Source of the DNA: Treponema sp.
Lineage (GTDB): Bacteria; Spirochaetota; Spirochaetia; Treponematales; Treponemataceae
DNA length: 64,000 nucleotides
Reading direction: 5' to 3'
Assembly (NCBI GenBank): GCA_016281495.1
Contig: JAEEIU010000002.1
Location: forward strand, 124,001-188,000
The notes under the pieces were generated by a model that saw only the letters and a program-made list of their open reading frames with translations, was not told where the DNA came from and ran no database searches. Shown here piece after piece: positions 7,931 to 17,364 of this stretch. Position numbers and translations under genes: made by a program. Position 1 is the first letter of the stretch, and every line of letters starts with the position of its first letter.

Positions 7931-8290
7931 TCAGACAGGGTCGTCCTGGGCTTCTTCCCTTGTGTCCTCTACGGCATTTGCGGGGGCAGCGGGTACCGAA
8001 ATTGAATCCGTATCGCTTGAGGTGTGAATCTGGGGCATGCTTGATGCGGGGTTTTTATCATCTTTTTTGGAGGTCTTGGCATCCTTGTCTTTCCTGTTCT
8101 TTTTTTTGGCAAAAGTAAATGGAAGGGTCACAAGTACTCCAACTACAAAGGAACCTATGATTGTGGCCGCAACAGGAACATCCTTGAATGTGTGGAAAAG
8201 CCACACGTCGCATTTATTGGTCAAATTGAATCCTGTGAAAACGGCAACAAAAACTGCAAGTATAACTGCACCAATCAACTTTATTGGCAT
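7931..8290 (-). CDS. LapA-domain inner-membrane protein
   Basis: A 119-residue protein with two N-terminal membrane helices (about residues 4-24 and 37-60) joined by the typical LapA (DUF1049) linker FNLTNKCDVWLF, followed by a cytoplasmic basic patch (KKKNRKDKDAKTSKKDD) and an acidic disordered tail. In enterobacteria LapA works with LapB in LPS assembly control. In spirochaetes, several of which lack classical LPS, the role is unknown. It lies 57 bases downstream of miaB and is probably cotranscribed with it. Confidence 0.8.
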   Translation of the reverse strand: MPIKLIGAVILAVFVAVFTGFNLTNKCDVWLFHTFKDVPVAATIIGSFVVGVLVTLPFTFAKKKNRKDKDAKTSKKDDKNPASSMPQIHTSSDTDSISVPAAPANAVEDTREEAQDDPV

Positions 8291-8347
8291 AGATTCCTCC
8301 TATTTCTTCAAATTATACATCGAAAATCATCTTTTTACAAGAATATG

Positions 8348-9724
8348 TCAAACCAAAGTTCCCTTGAATGTGTTTCCGTTCAAAGAATCAAGATGAACAT
8401 TGACGAATTTTCCTATAATCGAAGGCGATGACTTGAATGCAACACGCTGGTTTTGCTCGGTTTTGCCCAAAAGCTCGGTCTTGTCGTCGCGGCTAACAAT
8501 GTCTGCAAGAACCTTTATCGTGGACCCTACCCTCTTTGCCATCTGTTCCCCAGTTATCTCAAGCTGAAGGTCTATCACTTTCTGAAGCCTTTCCTTCTTT
8601 AGCTCAAGAGACACTTGATCGGGGAATTCTGCGGCCGGAGTTCCCTCTCGTACATTGTAGTAATACATGAAAGCCGATTCAAATTTCACTGTCCTCATCA
8701 GCGAAAGCACTTCCTCAAAATCTTCATCCGTTTCGCCGGGGAATCCAATCATGATGTCGGTGGAAAGTGCAAGTCCTGGAAGTTTTGCATAGAGCTTTTC
8801 CACAAGTTCAAGAAACTGCTCTCGTGTGTAACGACGGTTCATCCTCTTTAAAAGTCTTGAAGATCCATGCTGGACAGGAAGATGAATGCCCCTGCACAAC
8901 CTTGGGTCAGATGCAAGGACTTCAATCAGATCATCGGAAAAAAACTTTGGATGCGGGGATTCAAAGCGAATCCATTCAATTGGAGAAGACGTTTTATCCA
9001 GATGGGAAAGCATATTCTTAAGCAAGGCGGAAAAATCCGTTCCGTCCTGGGCCTTATATGAATTGACGGTCTGCCCCAAAAGAGTGACTTCCTTAACTCC
9101 CCTTTTACCAAGCACGTCAAGCTCATGCAGGATTCCTTCCACCGGGCGAGAGATTTCCCTTCCCCTAACATGCGGAACAATGCAGTAAGTGCAGAACATG
9201 TTGCAGCCGTTCATAATGGGAATGAAGGTTGAAAAAGCCCCCTCCTCATAGGAAGTTTCCGCAAACTGATAGACAGGCTCTTCGTCAAGGTCAACAGGTT
9301 CATCACCGTTTTCCACCGCAGAAATTATGTCGCCGAATTTGTTTTTTGAATAAGTTCCCACAACATAGTCGATTACAGGCCATTCAGTCTTGAATGTATG
9401 CAAAAGACGCTCCGCCATGCAGCCCATGACCACAAGGGTAAGAGGCACAGGTCCGTCCTTTACGTATTCCGCCGCCTTTTCCATGGACCTGGTCTTGGCA
9501 TCGGGTTCACAATTGCGCACCTTCTTTAATCCTGAATAAAATCCAAGCCGCCCGTAAATCCTTGTTTCGGCAGAAGCACGCACAGAACATGTATTGATAA
9601 TGACCATGTCGGCAGTAAAGCAGTCCTCCGCCTTTTTCCATCCCCGCGAAATCAAAATCTGTTCAAGAGAAGCGGACTCAGCAATGTTCATCTCGCATCC
9701 ATATGTCTCAAAAAAATAAGTCAT
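8348..9724 (-). CDS. miaB: tRNA-2-methylthio-N6-dimethylallyladenosine synthase
   Basis: MiaB is a radical-SAM methylthiotransferase that adds a 2-methylthio group to i6A37 of tRNAs reading codons that start with U. At 458 residues it has the usual three parts. The N-terminal UPF0004 domain carries three cluster cysteines (C10 in ETYGCEMN, the TCSVRA cysteine and the MGCMAERL cysteine). The radical-SAM motif is CNMFCTYC. A C-terminal TRAM domain covers about residues 385-455. The start ATG is preceded by AAGGA. It heads a minus-strand unit, with an extended -10 promoter upstream. Confidence 0.95.
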   Translation of the reverse strand: MTYFFETYGCEMNIAESASLEQILISRGWKKAEDCFTADMVIINTCSVRASAETRIYGRLGFYSGLKKVRNCEPDAKTRSMEKAAEYVKDGPVPLTLVVMGCMAERLLHTFKTEWPVIDYVVGTYSKNKFGDIISAVENGDEPVDLDEEPVYQFAETSYEEGAFSTFIPIMNGCNMFCTYCIVPHVRGREISRPVEGILHELDVLGKRGVKEVTLLGQTVNSYKAQDGTDFSALLKNMLSHLDKTSSPIEWIRFESPHPKFFSDDLIEVLASDPRLCRGIHLPVQHGSSRLLKRMNRRYTREQFLELVEKLYAKLPGLALSTDIMIGFPGETDEDFEEVLSLMRTVKFESAFMYYYNVREGTPAAEFPDQVSLELKKERLQKVIDLQLEITGEQMAKRVGSTIKVLADIVSRDDKTELLGKTEQNQRVAFKSSPSIIGKFVNVHLDSLNGNTFKGTLV

Positions 9725-9758
9725 CCTTTTTCCTTATCGTAAATCATCCAATGCGGGT

Positions 9759-9766
9759 ATTATAGC
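9759..9766 (-). promoter_or_regulatory. Extended -10 promoter of miaB
   Basis: On the minus strand TGCTATAAT is a TGn-extended -10 box. The -35 region is weak. The leader is about 28 bases and carries AAGGA before the miaB ATG. Confidence 0.5.
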
Positions 9767-9815
9767 ATAATTCTGTTTTTTATGGAAAGGCGGGTAATAA
9801 TTTTGATGAAAAAGA

Positions 9816-9938
9816 TTGTCACGCGGATTCGAGATTTCTACGAAATCTCTTTAAATGTTGGTTGTGTTGCTGATTTTTTATATCCTGCTGGATGGTCATT
9901 CCGAGCTTGACTCTGGGGAGTAGGGGGGAATGCGTCTC
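9816..9938. repeat. MITE-like repeat, short copy A
   Basis: The left end TTGTCACGCGGATTCG (9816-9831) runs into the hairpin GAGATTTC-TAC-GAAATCTC (9831-9849) and CTTTAAA. The right side has a GTCATTCCGAGCTTGAC segment and ends near GAATGCGTCTC (9928-9938), the reverse of an inner end seen in copy B. It lies between the LRR lipoprotein gene and miaB. No ORF. Confidence 0.6.
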
Positions 9939-9979
9939 ATAGTCGAATAACATTGATCAGGCATTTGGATTAAAAAAGA

Positions 9980-12900
9980 TTACTCACCAATAAGTCGTGA
10001 ACTCAGAGATCCGGCCACAGCATTATAATTGGAATTAGCAAAACCACTGGTAGCATTTAGATAAGCCGACCTTGCACTGGAAGGAACATATATCTTTAAA
10101 TTGGAATTGCAATCCATAAAGAGTTTATGCCCGTCATCAACTGCATTACCAATGGCCGGTGGAGTAGTAGATTTAAGGTGAACGCTAGTAAGCTGTGGAC
10201 AAAGCAAAAACCAACCTCCATCTAATTGCGTAAATTTAGCGGAAAGGGTTATGCTCTGAAGCGCTTGACAGCTGCTGAATGAACCATAGGAACTTTTCGT
10301 ATTAGGACCTACTACAGTGACATTAGACAAGTCTATCTGCTTAAGGTTTTGACAATTCCGGAAGTGATTTCCATTTCCATTTTCCTCAAATGTTGTAATC
10401 TGGGTAAGATTCGTTATGGTTTGCAGATTTTGGTTGAACATAAAGCAACGTGGTGCAAGAGTTGTAACATCGCTTGGCAAAGTATAAGAAGTACCGGATT
10501 TTGCTGAAGGATAATAAATCAAAGCCTCTTTTTTGCCTGTACTTGAATTTTTTCGATATAATATTCCATTTTCAGTTGCAAATACAGAATTTGCGCCAGA
10601 AATTTTAACTTCGGTCAACGTCCTATTGCCCCACAAAGCATTAGAAAAATCAGTTGCATCTTGATACTTATTTGGCAATGTAATTGAGGTAATTTGAGGT
10701 TTATCTATTACTGGAATAGCTGTCAAAGTTGTTCCTGACAAATCAAGACTAATAGTTGCATCAGATGGAATATCATTTCTATTAAGGAAAGCTGTTAATC
10801 TGTTATAGGTTATGCTAGAATCTGCCATAAACACATTATTGCCAGATGCTATAGCAACTGTTGATACATTACTAGAAGTCAAGCTTGTTACTTTTTCCAG
10901 TTTTCCTGTAGCAGAAGAAACAGCCCAAGCCTGCGAGCCATCTGGAACCACAGCCAGGGAAGGAGCATAATTTTTTCCTGTTGAAATAATTGTGGTATTT
11001 ACATCATATGAAGAAGGACAAACAGTAGCCACGACACCATCAGTACAAGAGGATGGTGGAGTAAGGTCTGTAAGAGTCATTCCAACACCATTCAAATAAA
11101 CATCATTGTTTTTTGCGCTTCCTCCATACGGAATATATGCAGAACCGCTCATACTGAACTGCCTTGCCGCATAAATAGCACCACCGTTATTACCAGCAAT
11201 GTTTGACTCTATGGTACCGCCGTTCAAGGCAAAGCTTGAGCAACTACCCCATATATATATTCCACCGCCTTTTCTATCAGCATGATTGCCCTTTATCGTT
11301 CCTCCACTCATGATTAATGATGAGCTTCCATTATCCTTGTTAACAATACCTCCGCCTAATCCAGCATTATTATTGGTGCTTCCATCTTTCACGTAATTGT
11401 AAGAAATTTCTCCGCTTGCAATTTGCAAGGTTCCATTATTCGATATTCCACCACCATCAAAAGTTGCATAATTTCTCTTTACTCCATAATTGGTACTAAT
11501 TGGCTCAGGAACGCCAAGAGCACTGTACCCTAAGTAAACTTTACTGGTTTCATCCCAATTGCAAATTCCACCGCCGTAATGAGCCTTGTTTGCCCAGCTG
11601 TTTTCATCGGCTACGTTAAGGTTGTCAGTAGCATCACCTATCAAGACATCTCCGTACATGAAGAGATTTGCATTAGCACATACTAACACACCACCGCCAC
11701 TTTGTTCGGCTGTATTTCCGGTAATCCAGGCTCCGTCTCCTAGTTTCAAAGTTCCATATTCGTTGAGTCTTATTCCACCGCCATTTCTATTATAGCCGCC
11801 TGTTATTTTAAGATGCTCTATTGTGACTGGTACCGTAGTGGACACAGTAAGTGTAGTACCTGTATTACTTGAATTCCTATTTCCATTAAGACTTCCATTA
11901 GAGTTACTATACTCGGTCAAAGTAAGTGCTGAAGCCATGCCGTTGAGTACATTGCTGATTGTCTGGGGACCTTTTACTTCGCCGATTACATTGATTGTGT
12001 AATTTCCAGTAGATTTATTATAAGCTGCCAATTCAGTTACAGCCTTTTGAACCGTGGCATAGGGCTTATTAGGGGATCCGTCACCCGTAGTGTCGCTTCC
12101 AGCGTTGGATAATGCTGATGAGGATTTTATATAAAGTCCGTCTTTGTGTGCTTTTATGAGATAAGTTGCTACGGCAGAATCATTGTAGCCTGGTTTTGTT
12201 CCATATACCGTAATGCAATATTGACCGAATGGCTTTGTAAGAGTAACTGTGTCGTCTCCTGGTACCTCTTGCGCATTAGCAGCTTTTGAATATCCCTCGC
12301 TGATTGTATATACAAATGCAGCACCAGCAGAATAAACGCTTTCATTGTCCGTCGTCTTATTCGGTAGGCAAATCTTTATGGTGGCGTTATCTCCAGTTCC
12401 AAGTTCCACATAGTTATTGGCAGATGTTGAACATTCAGTCTCAGTTCCATTTTCAACTTTCTTTACAATAGGAGGAGCCAGTGTTGCATAAACAAGATTC
12501 AAATTATACTCACGAAGTTCAGAATCCTCGCATCCATTATTCTTTGCCGATACAAGAAGATGATATTCTCCTTGTCCCTGTATCTTTACAGAAACATGAT
12601 CACCTTCATTCATAGGGGCTATCTCTAGCTCATCATATCTAAAGTTATAAAGCCTACACACTACAGTCACATTTCCAGTAATTGGATCTCCCATATCATC
12701 AGTTGTTGGCTTATATATTTTCACTGTGCTGTATAGTTGATCCTCATCAATATGAAGGGTATTTACCGTAGCGCCAGAAACAAGCGAATTGCCGTCATTG
12801 TCTCTTACAACAGGTGCTGCAAGTTTTTTGGTAGAAATACTTATGGTATTAGGATTCTTTAATCCTGCCAAATCCGTATAACCGATGGTATATGATTTAT

Positions 12901-13760
12901 CTCCTGCCAAAACAGGCTCATTAGTACTATAATACATTACCGTGCCATTGCTGTCACTCTCAGGTGATTGTCTGTTTATTTCCGTAAGATTAATTGGAGG
13001 TATTGATCTGAATGCCGGATCAGAAATACTCATCGTTCCGCCAGAAATGCTCACAGGGTAACTCGCATCATTTATGGTAATGTATTGTATATCCTTGTGT
13101 ATTCCACCCAGTTGCTGGCTAGAAGGACATTTAAAAGCTATTACATACTTATTATAGGCTTTCATAATTGCCGCCTCACTAATCACAGGCGGTTTTGAAT
13201 TGCACTTGAGCTTTAGGGAAAAATTTTGGAGGTTTCCGTTATAGGGATGCTTGATTTGTATCGTTTTACCGATATCGTCTCCACCATCATGAGTCTTAAG
13301 ATAATCATCACTGGCATTACAGGGGTAAGTAAAATGAAGAACCGTCGTGTCATCTGCATCCTGTGTAATCAAATGATTATCACCTGAACCAATTTCTTTT
13401 ATGTATGGAGGATTTTTACTATAATCGTCCCGGGGTTTGGAGCTCGATTCACTTAGACCACTATCACCCAGTTCATAATGATACGGATTCCTCATGAAAA
13501 GGGTTACGGGAACGTCCTGGCCGCTCGGTATGCACAGGTTTCCGTCCTTGTCGTAGTAGGATTCAACACCTTCAATTTGAAATTTGTCTATGGCAATTTC
13601 ATTGGTCCATTTTTCAAAATAATCACGCACAGGCTGCTGCCAGAATTCACAGGAAGAAAGGAAAAGGGATGCAAGTAAAAAAAAGTATCAGCGGAACAAC
13701 CCTGCAAATTCTTGGGGTGTGAGTGGGGGCATAAGTGTATAGATGTCTGTTACTCCTCAT
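9980..13760 (-). CDS. Large surface lipoprotein, beta-helix plus BspA-type LRRs; frameshifted signal peptide
   Basis: The long reading frame (1,216 codons from GTG 13630) lacks its own signal peptide. Upstream in the same frame the codons read LLASLFLSSCEFWQQP, a clean lipobox, but no start codon precedes them. In the neighbouring frame an ATG at 13760 with GGAG upstream runs into the same stretch. Both join into one lipoprotein if the T8 tract (13677-13684) had seven Ts. Residues 1-480 of the long frame resemble stacked Ig-like domains. Residues about 500-870 are Gly-rich beta-helix repeats of the GGGI/GGGV type (Pmp or adhesin-like). Residues 950-1210 are BspA/LRR_5 repeats. It probably lies on the cell surface and binds host or matrix. 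The T8 tract suggests on/off switching or a sequence error. Confidence 0.75.
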
Positions 13761-13833
13761 CATACGCTCCAACTTTTATAACTAATAAAGTTTAAACAGA
13801 AAGGCCAAGCCCGCCTGCAAACATCCTACAATA

Positions 13834-13862
13834 ATTATACTTCAATATCGGCACAAAAACAA
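13834..13862 (-). promoter_or_regulatory. Predicted promoter of the LRR lipoprotein
   Basis: On the minus strand TTGTTT (13857-13862), 17 bases, TATAAT (13834-13839). It gives a leader of about 65 bases ending in GGAG before the ATG at 13760. This placement supports translation starting upstream of the T8 tract. Confidence 0.5.
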
Positions 13863-13906
13863 GTAGAAAGTGGAAAATTTGCCGTGCAGGCTATATTGGG
13901 AGGAAA

Positions 13907-14230
13907 TTGTCACGCGGATTCGCATGTTGCTTTAGCAACAACGTCAAATCCATTCCTTACAGAAAGGGCTCGTAGAGACGTATTCGAAATGCCTACGGCA
14001 TTTCTTTAAAGGATTTTTTGTTGTGATCTCTCTTGATATATGCGGGTATTAGCTAATCAAGTAAATGTAATGTCATCCCGGACCCGATCCTGGATCTTGT
14101 GTAAAAAGGTTAGAACATAGAAAGATTCCGAGTCAAGCTCGGAATGACCCTGCAACAAGATGAAAACTCCAACCAGTTCAACATCCTAAATTTAAAGGAA
14201 TTGCGTAGCAATTCCGAATCCGTGTGACAA
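13907..14230. repeat. MITE-like repeat, long copy B
   Basis: A 324-bp element with inverted ends TTGTCACGCGGATTCG (13907-13922) and CGAATCCGTGTGACAA (14215-14230). Each end carries a hairpin: TGTTGC-TTTA-GCAACA (13925-13940) and GGAATTGC-GTA-GCAATTCC (14197-14215). An inner end-like copy, GAGACGTATTCG with GAAATGCC-TAC-GGCATTTC (13976-14004), lies inside, plus two CATTCCGAGCTTGAC-type hairpins. No ORF over 60 codons fits. It stops 2 bases from the folE2 stop codon. Confidence 0.7.
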
Positions 14231-14232
14231 CC

Positions 14233-15018
14233 CTACAAATCATCCGAAGAAGTATAAGCGTAGGCGTTGTGGTTGTGGATGCTTTCGTAGTTTTCGCATT
14301 CAACGCTGAACCATGAGAATGGTTTTTCGCATTTGTCAAAATTCTTGAGGCCTAGGCAGATTTCCCTTACGACGTCTTCTACAAAACGGGGGTTGTCATA
14401 GGCATGCTCCGTGACCCACTTTTCGTCGGGGCGCTTCAGGATGCTGTAGAGGGAGCATGATGCACAGCTTTCGATTAATTCAATCACATCCTCAATCCAA
14501 AAGAGGCTTGTGTTCTGCAGCTTTACCGTAACCAAACCCCGCTGATTGTGCGCTCCGTATTCAGAGATTGCCTTGGAGCATGGACATACCGTTGTTACAG
14601 GAACAGAAACCGTTACGTAAAAGTTATGGCTTTTTTCGCTTACCTCACCCTCATACGAGCACGTATATTCCATTATGCTTTCCGAACCGGAGACCGGAGC
14701 CTTTTTTGTCATAAAGAAGGGAAATTCCATCGTACCAAACGCGCGTTCTGCAGAAAGTGACTGCCTTATGTCCTCCAGCATCAACAGGAACTGCTTCATG
14801 CCCAAATCCCTGTGATGCCTGTGGAAGTTTTCTATAAAGCGTGACATGTGGGTTCCCTTGTAGTCATGCGGAAGGTTCACAAAGAGGTTTACAGTTGCGC
14901 TTGTCTGCTGCTTGCCGTTCAATTTGTCCAAGACCAAAACCGGATACCTGAGACCCTTTACCCCAACCTTCTTAAGCGGAATTTCACGTGTGTCCGGTGT
15001 ATTCTGAATGTCAATCAA
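14233..15018 (-). CDS. folE2: GTP cyclohydrolase IB
   Basis: FolE2 converts GTP to 7,8-dihydroneopterin triphosphate, the first step of folate synthesis, and can use metals other than zinc. At 261 residues it carries the family motifs GTHMSRFIE, the TTVCPCSKAISEYGAHNQRG segment with the metal-ligand cysteine, and EDVVREI near the C-terminus. The start is a TTG at 15018, seven bases after GGAG, and it overlaps the end of the PIN gene by eight bases. Translation is therefore probably coupled to the toxin gene. The element directly after its stop is MITE-like copy B. Confidence 0.93.
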   Translation of the reverse strand: MIDIQNTPDTREIPLKKVGVKGLRYPVLVLDKLNGKQQTSATVNLFVNLPHDYKGTHMSRFIENFHRHHRDLGMKQFLLMLEDIRQSLSAERAFGTMEFPFFMTKKAPVSGSESIMEYTCSYEGEVSEKSHNFYVTVSVPVTTVCPCSKAISEYGAHNQRGLVTVKLQNTSLFWIEDVIELIESCASCSLYSILKRPDEKWVTEHAYDNPRFVEDVVREICLGLKNFDKCEKPFSWFSVECENYESIHNHNAYAYTSSDDL

Positions 15019-15433
15019 TTTTGCTCTCCATTTGTCTTAAAAAATCTAACGGCGTAAGCACAGGAACTGGAGAAAAACTGTAATCCTTTGTATTTCTGGT
15101 AATAATCACTTTTATACCAGCTCTTTCGGCACAGAAAGCCTGTACAGCATCTTCAAAATCATTCATCGGGGAATTGAAAGCTTGCTTTATCTGTTTTTTT
15201 GAAACAGGGAGGATTTTGAATTTTGAAAAGAAGTCAGATAAAAGTTTCTTTTGTGATTCTGAATTAGGGTACGTTTTTCTTGTAATATAAAGTGTATCTG
15301 TAACCGTAGTAGCAGACACACATGGAGTACAATTCTGAAATGCGAATTGAACAGCACCAAATGACGCTTCAATAAACTGTTCTCTTTTATTGATAATGTC
15401 AATAATAACATTTGTATCAACTAACACTTTCAT
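15011..15433 (-). CDS. PIN-domain ribonuclease, probable VapC-type toxin
   Basis: This 140-residue protein begins KVLVDTNVIIDI, the first acidic motif of PIN domains. A central NDFEDAVQAFCAERAG motif and a late IITRNTKDY stretch follow, as in PIN toxins of type II systems and the wider PIN_3 group. Acidic residues D6, the DFED aspartates and D117-like Asp would bind Mg2+ for RNA cleavage. The start ATG overlaps the antitoxin stop (ATGA). Downstream it overlaps folE2, an unusual place for a toxin. Its target is unknown. Confidence 0.85.
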   Translation of the reverse strand: MKVLVDTNVIIDIINKREQFIEASFGAVQFAFQNCTPCVSATTVTDTLYITRKTYPNSESQKKLLSDFFSKFKILPVSKKQIKQAFNSPMNDFEDAVQAFCAERAGIKVIITRNTKDYSFSPVPVLTPLDFLRQMESKID

Positions 15434-15645
15434 TTTGACATTCTTCTCTCTTCCAGCAAAGCTTCCGCATTTACTTCAGGGGAAATGAGTCCTACCACAG
15501 CATCCAATGCATCCAGTTTTTTTTGTAGGCTTCGGGAAATCTTTTTCTGCTTCTTTTCCGGCAAAATTTTCAATCCAGAAACAGACGCTTCCTGTTTGTA
15601 TCGGGATGGATTTGCGAAAAAATCTGAATATGATACTACAAGCAT
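15430..15645 (-). CDS. Antitoxin partner of the PIN toxin
   Basis: The ATG at 15645, preceded by AAGGAGG, gives a 71-residue protein (MLVVSYSDFFANPSRYKQEA). The earlier in-frame start near 15720 has no ribosome site and would run into folD. The N-terminus resembles Phd/YefM-like antitoxins, with an SYSDFFANPSRY helix-strand segment. The charged C-terminus (LLEERRMSK) would bind the toxin. The antitoxin-then-toxin order and the ATGA overlap are typical of type II pairs. Self-repression by a dimer at the upstream gap (15646-15709) is likely but no operator was identified. Confidence 0.75.
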   Translation of the reverse strand: MLVVSYSDFFANPSRYKQEASVSGLKILPEKKQKKISRSLQKKLDALDAVVGLISPEVNAEALLEERRMSK

Positions 15646-15709
15646 AATGAATTCCTCCTTGGAAAATTGTATCACAAAAAGCGTTATTATTCGAGGGTTG
15701 TTTCCCGAT

Positions 15710-16588
15710 TCATTCTCCAATCATTCTCTCGGCGGACTCCAGGGTGTTGTATATCAGCATGGCGATTGTCATGGGGCCTACTCCTCCCGGTACAGGCGTG
15801 ATGAACGAAGCTTTTTCCTTTACGGTGTCAAAATCCGCATCTCCCACAAGCCTGAATCCACTCTTTTTGCTTGCGTCGGGAATTCGGTTGACTCCCACAT
15901 CGATTACGGCGGCACCTTCCTTTATCATGTCGGCGGTAAGCGTATGGGGATGACCCGTACACACAACGATGATGTCCGCTTCCCTTGTGATTGAAGCCAA
16001 ATCCTTTGTTCCCGTGTGGCACATGGTTACGGTGGCGTTGCATTCACGGCGGGACAGGAGGAGCGTCATGGGTTTACCGACTATATTGCTGCGTCCAATG
16101 ACTACCGCGCGCTTTCCGTTGGTTTCGATTCCGGCCTTTTTCAGGAGAACAAGAACTCCGTGGGGTGTACAGGGCAAAAATCCCTTTCCTCCGGTAACAA
16201 GGTTTCCCACATTTACCGGGTGAAAACCGTCCACGTCCTTTTTTGGGTCAATGGCATTGGTCACTTTTTCTTCGTTTATGTGCTTTGGAAGGGGCAGCTG
16301 AACCAGTATTCCGTGAACCGTATCATCGGCATTCAATTCCCCTATAAGCTTGAGCAGTTCTTCCTCTGTAGTGGATTCTGGGAGTTCCATGCTTTTGTCC
16401 GCCATTCCGGCTTCGGCAAGGGCCTTTCTTTTTCCTGTGACATAGCTTACTGATGCGGGGTTGTTTCCCACCAGAATAACGGCAAGACAGGGAATTATGC
16501 CCTTTTCCTTCAATTCTGACACCTTTTTGGCAACATCAGCCTTAACTTCGGCCGCAACCGCTTTTCCGTCGATAATTGTAGCGCTCAT
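15710..16588 (-). CDS. folD: Methylenetetrahydrofolate dehydrogenase / cyclohydrolase
   Basis: FolD interconverts 5,10-methylene-, methenyl- and 10-formyl-THF. At 292 residues the length is normal. Catalytic residues Y49 and K53 lie in SYVTGKRKA. The signature [12 protein letters not shown] and the [10 protein letters not shown] motif of the NADP-binding domain are present, then [11 protein letters not shown] at the C-terminus. A TTGTAA-17-TACTAA promoter candidate precedes it on the minus strand. It begins a minus-strand group of folD, the toxin pair and folE2, so folate genes flank the toxin pair. Confidence 0.96.
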   Translation of the reverse strand: MSATIIDGKAVAAEVKADVAKKVSELKEKGIIPCLAVILVGNNPASVSYVTGKRKALAEAGMADKSMELPESTTEEELLKLIGELNADDTVHGILVQLPLPKHINEEKVTNAIDPKKDVDGFHPVNVGNLVTGGKGFLPCTPHGVLVLLKKAGIETNGKRAVVIGRSNIVGKPMTLLLSRRECNATVTMCHTGTKDLASITREADIIVVCTGHPHTLTADMIKEGAAVIDVGVNRIPDASKKSGFRLVGDADFDTVKEKASFITPVPGGVGPMTIAMLIYNTLESAERMIGE

Positions 16589-16695
16589 TTGTAACCTTCC
16601 GTTCTGCCGTTAGTTTAAATTAGTACGGCATATGTTGAATTTTTACAAGAATTTCGATATGATATGACCATTATATAGTATTCTTGAAACAAAAG

Positions 16696-16716
16696 AAAGT
16701 ATAGCCGCTATACTTT
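16696..16716 (+). promoter_or_regulatory. Perfect inverted repeat before the OM barrel gene
   Basis: AAAGTATAG (16696-16704), CCG, CTATACTTT (16708-16716): 9-bp arms with a 3-base centre, ending immediately before the GTGAGGA ribosome site and 11 bases before the ATG at 16728. It could be an operator, or an RNA hairpin in the leader. A -10 box TATAGT lies upstream at 16674-16679. Confidence 0.55.
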
Positions 16717-16727
16717 GTGAGGAATTT

Positions 16728-17354
16728 ATGAAACGTATAACACTGTTATTTTGTACTCTCTTGTTAAGTACAGCATTATTTGCGCAGACAGCAGAAGAAT
16801 CTGACGAGATTCAATACCAGCATGAATATGAGGACTCCGTTCAATTCATATACAGCCAGAATCAGGAAGGTGACCAGTACATAAGGATTTCTCTTAGTCC
16901 TGAATTCCCCTTGTTTCTGGGTAATCCGTTCTCTGACGGTAAGATGAAGACCGGTGGCATGGCAAATCTTGGCTACCACTATTTCTTTACCCCTACCCTG
17001 GCTTTTGGTCTTGATTTTTCATTTGCATTCCACCCTACAATCGGTGGAAACATCTTTAACGCGATTCCGATTCTTGCGACAATCACGTATCAGCCTACAT
17101 ACAAGAACTTTGAATTCCCCCTTACCCTGGGAATTGGTTTTGCATGGGAAACATACGGAAACCAGACATACTGGCCTGGATTTGTGGCACGTCCGCAGGC
17201 AGGAGTTCATTACCGTGTAAACCAGAACTGGAGTTTGGGCGGAGATTTGACATATACCTTCATGCCGCAGTTACTTAAGCTTTACGGCAAGGCAGACAAG
17301 AACTTTGTTGGACAGTTCCTTTCCATCGATATTGTCGCACGCTATTATTTCTAA
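16728..17354 (+). CDS. Small outer-membrane beta-barrel, TP0733-like
   Basis: The protein has 208 residues with a clear signal peptide (RITLLFCTLLLSTALFAQ, cleaved near residue 20). The mature part shows alternating hydrophobic strands and aromatic girdles (FGLDFSFAFHP, NFEFPLTLGIGF, NWSLGGDLTYTF) and ends in the classical outer-membrane signature VARYYF with a terminal Phe. The size fits an eight-stranded OmpW/OmpX-like barrel, and the overall look recalls T. pallidum TP0733. It is translated from a GTGAGGA site directly after a perfect inverted repeat. The downstream lipoprotein gene begins 10 bases after the stop and is probably cotranscribed. Confidence 0.8.
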   Translation: MKRITLLFCTLLLSTALFAQTAEESDEIQYQHEYEDSVQFIYSQNQEGDQYIRISLSPEFPLFLGNPFSDGKMKTGGMANLGYHYFFTPTLAFGLDFSFAFHPTIGGNIFNAIPILATITYQPTYKNFEFPLTLGIGFAWETYGNQTYWPGFVARPQAGVHYRVNQNWSLGGDLTYTFMPQLLKLYGKADKNFVGQFLSIDIVARYYF

Positions 17355-17364
17355 GAGGTTTAAC

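Noticed and set aside
9980-13630. GTG 13630 as the true start of the LRR protein
   Set aside because: It lies just after a lipobox in the same frame and has no ribosome site. A start upstream of the T8 tract explains the data better.
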